From Nostoc edaphicum CCNP1411 (lineage in GTDB: Bacteria > Cyanobacteriota > Cyanobacteriia > Cyanobacteriales > Nostocaceae): 64,000 nucleotides of DNA. The stretch spans positions 2,232,001 through 2,296,000 of the forward strand of contig NZ_CP054698.1 in assembly GCF_014023275.1 (NCBI RefSeq). Reading direction: 5' to 3'. This document shows positions 28,816 through 38,095 of this stretch, one piece after another. The stretch's first letter is position 1; each line of letters opens with the position of its first letter. The notes beneath the pieces are model-generated. The model saw only the letters and a list, made by a program, of their open reading frames with translations, was not told where the DNA came from and ran no database searches. A program made the position numbers and the translations under genes.

Positions 28816-30519
28816 CTAGTTTTTCCTATTATTAACAAATGTGTGATTAACACATGGGAAAGTTTCGCTACAACTTTTTGCACGAGAAAAAAATAAGTGC
28901 ATCTGCCAAACTAACCAAGACTTTACCCGCCAAGCTCCCATTGAAAGGTGTTCTGTAGATGATTTTGCGGATAAGTCAAAGCTATCTTGGTCATAGTGTA
29001 ACCATTTGGCTGGTAAGTGTCCCATCGGTGTCATCGGAGACAATTTAAAAGTTAATTGCTCATAGTCTAGCCAGTTTCCCTCTTTTCGCCAACCAAGGCG
29101 ATCGCCGAGCCTCTTCTCTGTTTCATAGTCTACTTGACCACCCATTTCGCTCCAGATAGTTTGCTGAATACTGAAGCCGAAATAACCATAACTATATTGT
29201 TCCCAAAGTTGATCAATGGTGTGGAGTTCTTGACAAGAAAAGTTATCAATATCTTCCTTGTAAACTTCATTCCAATAATTCTTATTCATGACTTTTAGCA
29301 TTAGCTTAGTGGTTTCAATGTCAGCTTCTTTCCACTTATGCTGCGCGAGTAGATCCTGCAATTGGGTATAATCAATATCTTGATTGCTGGAAAATTCTTT
29401 TGTCAACCTAACATTGTTATTAGTCAGTCCCATCAATCCTGTTTCTTCAACAGTAGATAGAGGTGCTGTAGAGACAAAATTTACTTCTGCTCTTTGATCA
29501 GTGAGTTGCTTAGATATATAGTTTGATATTAAATCAATACCCTTGTCTAAAAAGACGCCATTTTCGCTCAAATCAAAATTATGGATTTGCCAATCTAGTA
29601 ATTGAGATTGAATAAAAGCATCTTTTAATCTAGTTTTTTTATCATAACTTGTCACCATAAAATCGAGGAAAGTTTCAGAAATTGCCTCGTTTTCTTTAAG
29701 ATTAAATAAATTGGATTGATTCTTTAAAATACTATCACCTAGATTTTTAATATCTCCGACAGTTGTATAGAAATATTCATCTACTTTTACGACTTCATCT
29801 ATTAAAGATTGAAAGGGACTAAAGTAATCTTGTAAAGAATTTTCAAAATTAATTGCAGTATGGGCAATTTTTGCTATATCTTGACGAACCTTATAGGCTT
29901 TTCTTTGATATTCGTAAATTTCTTGATGTACTTCTAAATCTTTAACTATTTGCCGAACAATCTCTTTTTGATTTTTAGTATCTTCTGCAAGGTTTTTAAT
30001 TCCTTCACCAAGCAATCGAATTTTTTCTAACATTAAAAAATAAGCATTGCTCAACAGTAAAACTGCTTTAAAGTTTTCTTGCTTCTCCCATCTTAAGCCA
30101 TCAAGAATTTTCGGATTTTTCTCATTTTTTAGTTCTAGTTTTCTTCTTTCCTCTTCTAAATTTTTTATTTCCAAATACTTATGTTTAAATAATGTTTTTA
30201 AATCGTCTGTAAGAGTTAGTAAAAAATTATGATAACTATCCTGATAAGTTTCTAGAAAATCAATAATATGACTGTAGTCCTTAATAAATAATTGGATTTC
30301 ATCAAACATTTCTCCCTGGCTAATTTCTTCTTTTCGTTTAATTATCCCACCAAGCTTATGATGATATCGTACACCTTCTTTAATTAATCTTTGACGTTCT
30401 CTAATTTTTTTCTGAACTGTTTTTACACCGTTATTCTTGAGAACTGGTAATTGATAGCTTCGTTCATAAATTGAAATAGCTTCGTAAGTAATTAGTTGTC
30501 TTTGCTGTTTAGTTAACAT
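28816..30519 (-). CDS. GUN4-domain protein with long N-terminal coiled coil
   Basis: 567 residues from ATG at 30519 (an in-frame TTG at 30534 is less likely). Residues 1-370 are highly charged and helical (for example EEERRKLELKNEKN and HQEIYEYQRKAYKVRQDI), as in a coiled coil. A GUN4 domain follows at about 385-505: DYTQLQDLLAQHKWKEADIETTKLML, then ELHTIDQLWEQYSYGYFGFSIQQTIW and LGWRKEGNWLDYEQLTFKLS..GHLPAKW. GUN4 domains bind porphyrins such as Mg-protoporphyrin. Here it may be a tetrapyrrole or light-state sensor tied to a helical partner module. After the domain, a degenerate second copy of its last strand motif is seen (YDQDSFDLS..EHLS). The role is unknown. Confidence 0.8.
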   Translation of the reverse strand: MLTKQQRQLITYEAISIYERSYQLPVLKNNGVKTVQKKIRERQRLIKEGVRYHHKLGGIIKRKEEISQGEMFDEIQLFIKDYSHIIDFLETYQDSYHNFLLTLTDDLKTLFKHKYLEIKNLEEERRKLELKNEKNPKILDGLRWEKQENFKAVLLLSNAYFLMLEKIRLLGEGIKNLAEDTKNQKEIVRQIVKDLEVHQEIYEYQRKAYKVRQDIAKIAHTAINFENSLQDYFSPFQSLIDEVVKVDEYFYTTVGDIKNLGDSILKNQSNLFNLKENEAISETFLDFMVTSYDKKTRLKDAFIQSQLLDWQIHNFDLSENGVFLDKGIDLISNYISKQLTDQRAEVNFVSTAPLSTVEETGLMGLTNNNVRLTKEFSSNQDIDYTQLQDLLAQHKWKEADIETTKLMLKVMNKNYWNEVYKEDIDNFSCQELHTIDQLWEQYSYGYFGFSIQQTIWSEMGGQVDYETEKRLGDRLGWRKEGNWLDYEQLTFKLSPMTPMGHLPAKWLHYDQDSFDLSAKSSTEHLSMGAWRVKSWLVWQMHLFFSRAKSCSETFPCVNHTFVNNRKN

Positions 30520-30693
30520 AACCTTGATTTGCAAAAGTATGAATATTCGTTAATCTCTTACCCATTTCAACACCTCCGGGTGTTTCTCATAGCGGTAGGT
30601 AAAGCCATCCTTAGTAGCAACGGACTTTCCAAAGTTAGGGGGTGTTTTCAAACCTCTCCTAAGCACCCCAGTATTAGAAAATCCCCCTTTTTT

Positions 30694-30713
30694 GACTTGT
30701 GTGTATACCGTAG
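30694..30713. repeat. solo terminal repeat of the CTACGGTGT MITE family
   Basis: The 20-bp word at 30694-30713 matches the terminal repeat of the 63.5-kb MITE with one mismatch. It lies 6 nt beyond the ABC exporter stop, in a spacer of otherwise unplaceable sequence. No partner end is nearby. Confidence 0.7.
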
Positions 30714-30719
30714 GCTTTT

Positions 30720-32510
30720 TCAGAGGGAATTAATGACAATTTGTTTTGCTTTTTGCAGTCGATAATCCTGTACACTCACAAGTTTCCAACTCGAATCTTG
30801 TGATAGTTCCAAAACCCATTGATGATAATTAAACAAACTTTCTCGATGTCCAACACTGATAAATGTTGTTTTTGTCTCTTGTAACTGTTGATATAAACTC
30901 TCTTCATTATTCAAATCTAAAGCACTCGTTGCTTCATCTAATATAGTGAATCTAGGATGAGTAACTAGCAATCGTGCAAATGCAAGGCGTTGTTGTTCTC
31001 CCAGCGATAATATGTTCTCCCAAGGAACTTCAGTATCAAAGCTATCCACTCGACTCAACAAGTTTTGCAGGTTGACTTGTTGTAAAACTTCTTTGAGTTC
31101 TGCGTCGCTCATTTGACGATTTGTATTAGGATATAATAACTGTTCGCGCAAAGTTCCCAAAATTATATAAGGACGCTGGGGCAAAAACAATACTTCTTCT
31201 AGGGAAGGTCTTACCAGACGACCAGTCCCAGCATTCCACAAACCAGCGATCGCTCGCAACAGAGAACTTTTCCCTCGACCACTAGGCCCAACAATCAATA
31301 AACCTTCACCTGCTTTCACAGAAAGTGATAAGTCTTCGACGATTACCTGCTCATAATTTGGCGTTTGTAAAGTGACATTCTCAAAAGCGAGATGGTTTTC
31401 TTCTATTGTTTTGATAGTACTTACATTCTCTGGTTCTTTGGTAACAAATTCTAACGCATCTGAAAACTCAGCTAACCGCTCAACGTAACTCGAAAATCTT
31501 CCAGAAGTTCCAAATTCATTGATTAATTCTGCTAGAGCAATAGCAAACAGATTACAAGCTAAACTGGCTTGGCCGACTTGTCCAAAATCAATCTCATCTC
31601 TAATCTGTAAAGGGCCGAGCACTATAAATGGAAATATTTGGATGACAGCCTGATATCCTCTGCTAAAAATATCTTTATTTCTCTCCCAATTAATTTTGCG
31701 TTTCGTACTTTTGACAATATTACTAAATCTTCGCTTAATTATATTTTTCTCTTGGTTTTCTCCCCGAAAAAAAGCTATTGATTCAGCATGATTACGAACA
31801 TGAGTCAGAGCATAATTGTAATCAGCTTTAAATTCGAGTTCCTCTTGACTAATCTTATTCAATTCTTGAGTTAAGTAAACAGCAATTACATTACCTACAA
31901 TCGTATAAGCAACCAAACAAATTGCCACAAATTGAGAAATTGACCAGACAATTATTAAAAAAGTGATCATTTCCAGCACTTTTTCTAATAAAGTAGCTGA
32001 AAAACTGAGAGCGCTTCTGGGAATGGGTTCGATTTCTTGTGCTAGACGTTGATCTGGGTTATCAATATCAGATTTAAAGTTAATTTTATAATAAGCACGA
32101 TTGCTAAAATATTTTGATAAAATCTGATTATTTAGCCATTCGTACCAATCAAGAGCAATTTGTTTTCTGACAAATTTAGAAATTCCTACCAAGAGTGTTA
32201 CACAGATCAGGGCAGCGCCATAAACCAATAACATATCAACAAATTTACTAAAATCTTTCTCTTCAACGATCGCATCGACTAAATAGCGGCTAACGAAGCT
32301 ATTAAAGGCAGTTACAGCCACAAGCGCGATGATTAATAATATCAGAACAAAGAGCATTCCCCATGCACGAATCACGTCTGAGAATGCCCTTCCCCATGCC
32401 TCTGTGGGATACCAGTAAGGCCCTGCGATCGCTTTAACATCCTCCCAAAATTGAGTAAAAGCTGAAGGAGGATTCATTATGGGTTTATTAAGAATGGTTT
32501 TGGCTTGCAT
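30720..32510 (-). CDS. aptE: ABC exporter for the NRPS peptide (permease-ATPase fusion)
   Basis: 596 residues. A membrane half (about 50-360) has GPYWYPTEAWGRAFSDVIRAWGML ahead of helix 1 and YRLNDAIV-like loops (SFVSRYLVDAIVEE). The ATPase half has Walker A GPSGRGKSSLLRA near residue 413, signature LSLGEQQRLAFARLL and Walker B FTILDEATSALD. The LSLGEQQR signature and overall form fit the SbmA/BacA/YddA-type ABCD group, the type found as the last gene of anabaenopeptin and related cyanobacterial peptide clusters. It should export the finished peptide or flip it into the periplasm. It lies 148 nt after hphA on the same strand. The symbol is by cluster position. Confidence 0.8.
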   Translation of the reverse strand: MQAKTILNKPIMNPPSAFTQFWEDVKAIAGPYWYPTEAWGRAFSDVIRAWGMLFVLILLIIALVAVTAFNSFVSRYLVDAIVEEKDFSKFVDMLLVYGAALICVTLLVGISKFVRKQIALDWYEWLNNQILSKYFSNRAYYKINFKSDIDNPDQRLAQEIEPIPRSALSFSATLLEKVLEMITFLIIVWSISQFVAICLVAYTIVGNVIAVYLTQELNKISQEELEFKADYNYALTHVRNHAESIAFFRGENQEKNIIKRRFSNIVKSTKRKINWERNKDIFSRGYQAVIQIFPFIVLGPLQIRDEIDFGQVGQASLACNLFAIALAELINEFGTSGRFSSYVERLAEFSDALEFVTKEPENVSTIKTIEENHLAFENVTLQTPNYEQVIVEDLSLSVKAGEGLLIVGPSGRGKSSLLRAIAGLWNAGTGRLVRPSLEEVLFLPQRPYIILGTLREQLLYPNTNRQMSDAELKEVLQQVNLQNLLSRVDSFDTEVPWENILSLGEQQRLAFARLLVTHPRFTILDEATSALDLNNEESLYQQLQETKTTFISVGHRESLFNYHQWVLELSQDSSWKLVSVQDYRLQKAKQIVINSL

Positions 32511-32658
32511 GTTGTAAAAATAAGTTGAGGCTCTTGATGCTGACTGAATAAATTTGGTATTTTACTCTATTGACTGAACAAGGAAAAAGTAAAAATTTAA
32601 AAGGCAAATAAATATTGAATTAATCTTTTTTTACTTAGCTACTACATGACAATATAGA

Positions 32659-33837
32659 TTATTTAAACACCCCATTTTGCCATAATTCCAATATCTCTTT
32701 GGCTGTAAAATAGCGTTCTTGATCCACGGAAAGAGATTTAATCACTGAGCGCATTTTTTCATATTGCTTCATTGGTTGAGGATTTTGCAGTTGCTTTTCA
32801 AATAGATATTGAAAATTACTTACTCCACTCCATTTGCCGAAGAGAACCTCTATAGTGTTGTAAGGTAAAGCAGCATAGCTTTGAGGATCGCAAAACAAAG
32901 AATTTACATGGATACCTGATTCGTGGCGTTGAGCGGTTTGAGAGTAAGGTGCTGCTGGACGAACTCCCAATTGCTCGATGTAATCAGTCACCGCGTCGAT
33001 AGCATCATAGTTAATCCCCTTCACTTCAATGCCGAAGCGGACTCGCAACCCATTTAAAACCTGCTCAATAGCAACATTTCCGGCTCGTTCCCCAATCCCG
33101 CAAAAAGTACCCGATACTAAAGTCGCTCCAGCTATGACGGATTGGAGAGTATTTTCGAGAGCCAAGCCCATATCATTGTGGTAGTGTACCCCGAAAGCAA
33201 CCGCAGTTGTACGTTGCAGCAGGTCGTTAATCCAGACATAGCTCTTTTCTGGACTGAGGACTCCGACTGTATCACAAAGCAAAAAGTGTTCAATATAAGG
33301 GCCAAAAGAGCGGATACATTGCACTAAAAAGTCAAAATCAGTTCTTGAGGCATCCTCCGCGGCGAAGTCTACAGTGAGTCCAGCAACCGTAGTGGCATAG
33401 CGCAAATTTTCAACAATTACATCAATAGCATTTTGGCGAATTCTATTGATAACGTTAACGGGGACATCATCATCAATAGTTTTTCCTTTAAACTCCTTCA
33501 TCAGACGGATCTGAGGATCTCGTAGAAACAGGAGTCGATCAGAAAGACCATGAAAAAGGATAATGCGCTTAACACCACAATCTTTTGCTTGATCAATATA
33601 TTTCTTTTCCATTAAGGTAGCGGCAGTAATTAATCTATTTAATCCCTCTGATACTAATGTTTTAGTCAGTTCAGATTCTTGCTCACATACACAGGGCATA
33701 ACATCGAGTCCATCGACTCCGGTTTTAGCAATTAGATGGGCGAGTTTTTGTTTAGTTGGGTAAGAGAAAAAAATGCCTGCTTGTTGTTCTCCATCCCGCA
33801 GGGTTTCATCGTAAATTTTGATAGGAAGTGTTTTCAT
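32659..33837 (-). CDS. hphA: benzylmalate synthase (2-isopropylmalate synthase homologue) for homo-amino acid supply
   Basis: 392 residues, DRE-TIM metallolyase fold. IYDETLRDGEQQAG carries the general acid/base and metal-binding Arg-Asp-Gly pattern, GVHYHNDMGLALENTL the metal-binding His pair, and GERAGNVAIEQVL closes the site. It lacks the C-terminal allosteric domain (~130 residues) of LeuA, as HphA does. The inferred reaction is acetyl-CoA + phenylpyruvate (or 4-hydroxyphenylpyruvate) to 2-benzylmalate, the first step to L-homophenylalanine or L-homotyrosine for NRPS module 4. It lies 43 nt after aptD, away from hphB and hphCD, which are at the other end of the cluster. Homocitrate or citramalate synthase is the main alternative but is unlikely in this context. 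Confidence 0.85.
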   Translation of the reverse strand: MKTLPIKIYDETLRDGEQQAGIFFSYPTKQKLAHLIAKTGVDGLDVMPCVCEQESELTKTLVSEGLNRLITAATLMEKKYIDQAKDCGVKRIILFHGLSDRLLFLRDPQIRLMKEFKGKTIDDDVPVNVINRIRQNAIDVIVENLRYATTVAGLTVDFAAEDASRTDFDFLVQCIRSFGPYIEHFLLCDTVGVLSPEKSYVWINDLLQRTTAVAFGVHYHNDMGLALENTLQSVIAGATLVSGTFCGIGERAGNVAIEQVLNGLRVRFGIEVKGINYDAIDAVTDYIEQLGVRPAAPYSQTAQRHESGIHVNSLFCDPQSYAALPYNTIEVLFGKWSGVSNFQYLFEKQLQNPQPMKQYEKMRSVIKSLSVDQERYFTAKEILELWQNGVFK

Positions 33838-33880
33838 TAGACCTCTCGCAAAATTATGTTAAATAAGGAGTCAGAATGCT

Positions 33881-36800
33881 CTACTCTGCTCCATCTACCA
33901 TCAAGGCTTGTAATTGGGTGGCTAATAGGTTGACATGGGGTTCATAAAGTATTTGACCGTGGTTTCCAGGTACAGAAATTACCTTGACAGGCTTTTGAGT
34001 ATAGTTTTGCCATCCCCAATCGGGTAGATCGTAATCAGAAAAGGCTTGTAGTTCTTGTAAAATAATCTCCTTAACTTCTTGAGCGCGGAATAAAACAATG
34101 GGAGCAGAAATTCGATGAGTAGGCTGATAATTTGCATAGTTGAGCGTTAGCAATTTCATCACTTTGATATTGGTTTTGAGTAAAGAAAGGGTGGAATGTT
34201 CGGGTAAAATATTATTTCGGTACAAATACTCTGCTGCCAGTTCCCACCTCGCTTGGTCATTGGGTTGAACAGCTAAATCGTCATATTGCAGTCCTAAATA
34301 AACTCCCTTTAAAACTTCAATTCGTCGAATCAATTGCCAGATCCAATCAAGTTCTGTTCTATCAGTAAAATACTCAGGTTTAGAAACTATTCCAGCGTCC
34401 AAGATAGCTAGTAAACTTACCATTTCACCTTGCTGTTCGAGTTGGGAAGCCATTTCAAAAGCAACGGCACAACCTGAAGAGTATCCTGCTAATATATATG
34501 GACTTTTAGCTTGCTGTTGACGTAATAAATTAATCAGTTGACTTGCATGAGTTGCTACTGATTCAGGGAGTACGCTAGAGCCGTCTCGTCCTGGAGTTTC
34601 GAGTCCATATATTGGCCGCTTAGTTCCTAAATTGATTGCCAAATCTCGAAAATAAAAGCCGTGTCCGTTTGCGCCAGGAAGAAAAAATAGAGGTGTTGCA
34701 TGTCCTTGAGGTTGGAGTGAAACTAAATCGGAATTTGACTGTTGAACCTCAGTATTACAAAGTTGTTCTCCTAGTTGAGCAATAGTAGGATTTTGAAATA
34801 AACTACTTAAAGAAAGTTGTTGCTCAAATACTTCTTGAATATTATTGAGCAGTTTAATCGCTAATAAAGAATGACCGCCCAAGTCGAAAAAATTATCATG
34901 AATCCCAATGTCTTGATGTTCAAGTACAGCAGACCAAATTTGCACCAATTGTTTTTCAATTTCGTTCCGTGGGGGTTCATATAAGCCCTCTATTACACCA
35001 TTTGGAGCAGGTAAAGATTTCCGGTCAACTTTGCCATTGGGAGTTAAAGGCAACTCATCCAATACGATGATCTGAGCAGGTATCATATAATCGGGCAGTC
35101 GGGATTTAAGACTATTTTTTAATTGGGTAGACAAATCATTATTGATTCCCGTTACATAAGCAATTAAACTTTGGTTTTTATCAGTTTTATATAAGGTAAC
35201 AATTGCTTCTTGAACTGATGGATGTTGCAATAAAATCGATTCAATTTCACCGAGTTCAATCCGAAAACCCCGTAATTTAGTCTGTTCGTCAATGCGGCCT
35301 AAATACTCAAGGTTTCCATCAAACCCCCATCTTGCTAAGTCGCCAGTTTTGTAAATTCGCTCAATTTTACCGAATAACTCAATTTTGATAAATTTCTTGG
35401 CGGTTAAATCGGGACGTTTGAGATAGCCTCGTGCCAAACCCACTCCCGCGATACATAATTCTCCAGGGATGCCAGGAGGTAATGGTTGATTTTGAGTATC
35501 TAATATATAGATGCGGATATTAGATATTGGTTGACCAATGGGTGGTTTTTTACCATTAGGATGACAGAGTGCGATACTAGCACAAACTGTAGATTCTGTT
35601 GGCCCGTAGCCATTGAATAAACTTCGTCCTATTGCCCATTTTGCTACTAATTCTGTTGGACAAGCTTCACCAGCAACGACTATGGTTTGGCAATCGGGTA
35701 AAGCAGCTTGAGGTAATAGGGATAAGACTGAAGGCGGTAACGTGATATGGGAAATTTTGTGTTCTTCTAAGAAGTTCATTAAGTCTTGACTAGGTAATAA
35801 GGTTTCTTTTTTTGCCAGATACAAACAAGCCCCTGCGGCGATCGCAGTAGCAATTTCCCAAATTGAAGCATCGAAGCTAAAAGAAGCAAACTGAAGCAAT
35901 TGGCTTTGAGGTTTAATTTGCAAAACTTTGTCGATCGCCAAAGTTAAATTCACCAGTCCTCCATGCTCAATCATCACCCCCTTGGGTTGCCCTGTCGAAC
36001 CAGAAGTATAAATTACATAAGCTAAATTATCAGGAGTACTTTGAGGATTAGGATTATCTATTAACGCAAAACTAAAAGTTACTCGATCTAAACAAATTAA
36101 CTGGTATTTCAGTTTAGCTAGAGGTAATTGATCTAATAGGTAACTTTGGGTTAGTAATACCGATGTCCCCGAATCCTCTAACACGAATTCAATCCGTTCT
36201 TTAGGATAATTTGGATCAATTGGCAGGTATGCTGCACCCGCTTTCAGGATACCGAGTAAACCAATAATCATTTCAAAAGACCGTTCAACACAGATGGCAA
36301 TTAAAGTGTCTGGGTGAATTTGGTGATTTTCAATTAGATAATGAGCTAGTTGGTTTGCTTTTTGATTGAGTTGCTGATAAGTTAATTGTTGAGATTCAAA
36401 GACTAAAGCGATATTATGAGGATGTTTTTCAACTTGTTGTTCAAATAAGTCAACTATAGTTTTATCGTGGGGATAATCAGTTTTAGTTTGATTCCAGCAT
36501 TGTAGTTTTAGAATTTCGGGCGCTGTCATCAAAGGGAGGGTATTAATAGGTTGTTGAGAGTTATCAATAATTCCCTGAAGTAGAACTTCAAACTGTTCCG
36601 CCATCCTTTGTATAGTACTTTTATCAAATAGATCGGTGGCGTATTCCCAAATTAAATTTAACTGGTCATCAGATTCTATGACCAGAAGTACTAAGTCAAA
36701 TTTAGCAAAGGGATAGGTTAATGGGAGCCATTCAATCTCTATTCCTGGCAAACTTAAATCGGGACTTTCATTATTTTCCAGTGCTAACATAACCTGGAAT

Positions 36801-38095
36801 AAGGGGTTATGGCTCATACTGCGTTCTGGTTGCAACTGTTCTACCAGATACTCAAAGGGAATGTCTTGATGGGAGTATGCATCTAAACAAGTTTGGCGAG
36901 TTTGTTGCAGAAACTCGATAAAACTTTGCTCAGGCTTGATTTGATTACGCAGTATCAAGGTATTGACAAAAAAGCCGATTAATCCTTCCGTTTGGCTATG
37001 GGTGCGGTTAGCAATAGGAGAACCAATACATAAGTCTTCTTGACGACTGTAACGAGAAAGCAGAATACTGAAAGCCGCCAACAAAGTCATAAATAAACTT
37101 GCACCTTGCTGCTGACTGAAAGTTTTTATGGCAAGAGTTAAGTTAGGCGATAGGGAATAGCGATCGCGATCGCCTCGGTAACTTTGCAATGCTGGACGGG
37201 GATAATCGGTAGGTAACTCCAGCAATGGGGGAGCATCCTTGAGTTGATTTTTCCAGTAGTTGATCTGGGTTTCCAATACTTCCCCTTGTAACCAATTTCG
37301 TTGCCAGTTTGCGTAGTCGCTGTATTGAATGGGCAATGGTGCAAGGTTTGGGGTTTGACCTTGGGCAAAGGCGGTATAAACTTGTCGTAACTCACGGACA
37401 AACACCCCCATTGACCAGCCATCACTGATAATGTGGTGCATATTAATGAGTAGCACGTATTTCTGCTCTTTGAGTTGCAGCAGATTCGCTTTAAACAAAG
37501 GCCCAGTATTTAAGTCAAACGGTTCTTGAGCATGAGCATCAATTAAACGCTGGATATTTGGGGAGTCGGAAATCCCTATTGGTAAAACTCTTTCCCAGTC
37601 ACCAATTCCCAGTCCCCATTCCCTTAAAACTTCGATGTCGTCTAAATTTGCGATCGCAACCTGGGGATGTCCCGCCACTGTGGGGAAATACATCCTCAGA
37701 CTGTCATGCCGATTAAGCAGATAAGCCAAACTAGAGCGCAAAGCATCAATATTGAGGTTTCCATTCAGTTGCAAAGCGATCGGCATATTGTAACTGGCTG
37801 ATGGGCCTTGGAGTTGCGCTAACAGCCAGAGGCGTTGTTGAGCAAAGGAAAGGGGCTTGGGCGCATCATCTGGCAAGGTCGGAATTTCTTCTGTCATGAT
37901 AGTTGTGGTTTTGACAGAATTTAAGAATACTAATATATCTGCTTTGTTGGCTTGAATTTCCTGCTTGAGTTCAGAAGTTAAGGCGTTTTTACTAGTACGA
38001 ATTCGTAACTTATCGTCATCAGCCCAAATTTTGCATCCCATGTTCTGCAAACGAAGCATTAAAGAAACTACTTGCTGATTTTGTGTCATGTTCAT
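33881..38095 (-). CDS. aptD: anabaenopeptin synthetase AptD-type: docking-C-A-PCP-TE (final module)
   Basis: 1404 residues. A TubC-type N-terminal docking domain (1-62) is followed by a C domain with MHHIISDGWSMG near residue 224. The A domain has A5 FNGYGPTES near 827 and code DAWTVAGVCK, read by eye as Phe. PCP has LGGHSLL near 1069. TE has GYSSG near 1204, LDAG and PGNHG as the Ser-Asp-His triad. It should add the last residue and cyclise onto the Lys side chain. The start overlaps aptC by 4 nt (ATGA), so they are translationally coupled. The acidic aptC end ..SSDEEEIEL is a plausible partner for the docking domain (inference). A short heptamer-derived peptide lies at about 159-178 of the C domain. 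Confidence 0.88.
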   Translation of the reverse strand: MNMTQNQQVVSLMLRLQNMGCKIWADDDKLRIRTSKNALTSELKQEIQANKADILVFLNSVKTTTIMTEEIPTLPDDAPKPLSFAQQRLWLLAQLQGPSASYNMPIALQLNGNLNIDALRSSLAYLLNRHDSLRMYFPTVAGHPQVAIANLDDIEVLREWGLGIGDWERVLPIGISDSPNIQRLIDAHAQEPFDLNTGPLFKANLLQLKEQKYVLLINMHHIISDGWSMGVFVRELRQVYTAFAQGQTPNLAPLPIQYSDYANWQRNWLQGEVLETQINYWKNQLKDAPPLLELPTDYPRPALQSYRGDRDRYSLSPNLTLAIKTFSQQQGASLFMTLLAAFSILLSRYSRQEDLCIGSPIANRTHSQTEGLIGFFVNTLILRNQIKPEQSFIEFLQQTRQTCLDAYSHQDIPFEYLVEQLQPERSMSHNPLFQVMLALENNESPDLSLPGIEIEWLPLTYPFAKFDLVLLVIESDDQLNLIWEYATDLFDKSTIQRMAEQFEVLLQGIIDNSQQPINTLPLMTAPEILKLQCWNQTKTDYPHDKTIVDLFEQQVEKHPHNIALVFESQQLTYQQLNQKANQLAHYLIENHQIHPDTLIAICVERSFEMIIGLLGILKAGAAYLPIDPNYPKERIEFVLEDSGTSVLLTQSYLLDQLPLAKLKYQLICLDRVTFSFALIDNPNPQSTPDNLAYVIYTSGSTGQPKGVMIEHGGLVNLTLAIDKVLQIKPQSQLLQFASFSFDASIWEIATAIAAGACLYLAKKETLLPSQDLMNFLEEHKISHITLPPSVLSLLPQAALPDCQTIVVAGEACPTELVAKWAIGRSLFNGYGPTESTVCASIALCHPNGKKPPIGQPISNIRIYILDTQNQPLPPGIPGELCIAGVGLARGYLKRPDLTAKKFIKIELFGKIERIYKTGDLARWGFDGNLEYLGRIDEQTKLRGFRIELGEIESILLQHPSVQEAIVTLYKTDKNQSLIAYVTGINNDLSTQLKNSLKSRLPDYMIPAQIIVLDELPLTPNGKVDRKSLPAPNGVIEGLYEPPRNEIEKQLVQIWSAVLEHQDIGIHDNFFDLGGHSLLAIKLLNNIQEVFEQQLSLSSLFQNPTIAQLGEQLCNTEVQQSNSDLVSLQPQGHATPLFFLPGANGHGFYFRDLAINLGTKRPIYGLETPGRDGSSVLPESVATHASQLINLLRQQQAKSPYILAGYSSGCAVAFEMASQLEQQGEMVSLLAILDAGIVSKPEYFTDRTELDWIWQLIRRIEVLKGVYLGLQYDDLAVQPNDQARWELAAEYLYRNNILPEHSTLSLLKTNIKVMKLLTLNYANYQPTHRISAPIVLFRAQEVKEIILQELQAFSDYDLPDWGWQNYTQKPVKVISVPGNHGQILYEPHVNLLATQLQALMVDGAE
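37565..37625 (-). repeat. heptamer-derived insertion inside the aptD condensation domain
   Basis: CCCAGTC/CCCAATT/CCCCATT units on the plus strand make the in-frame peptide WGLGIGDWE plus flanking residues. It lies in the C-domain N-terminal lobe, before the HHxxxDG region. The paralogous C domain in aptC module 2 has a repeat-free counterpart at this place. Confidence 0.65.

Noticed and set aside
32659..33837. Housekeeping 2-isopropylmalate or homocitrate synthase (leuA/nifV)
   Set aside because: It has no LeuA regulatory domain, and the NRPS context together with hphB and hphCD fits HphA better.
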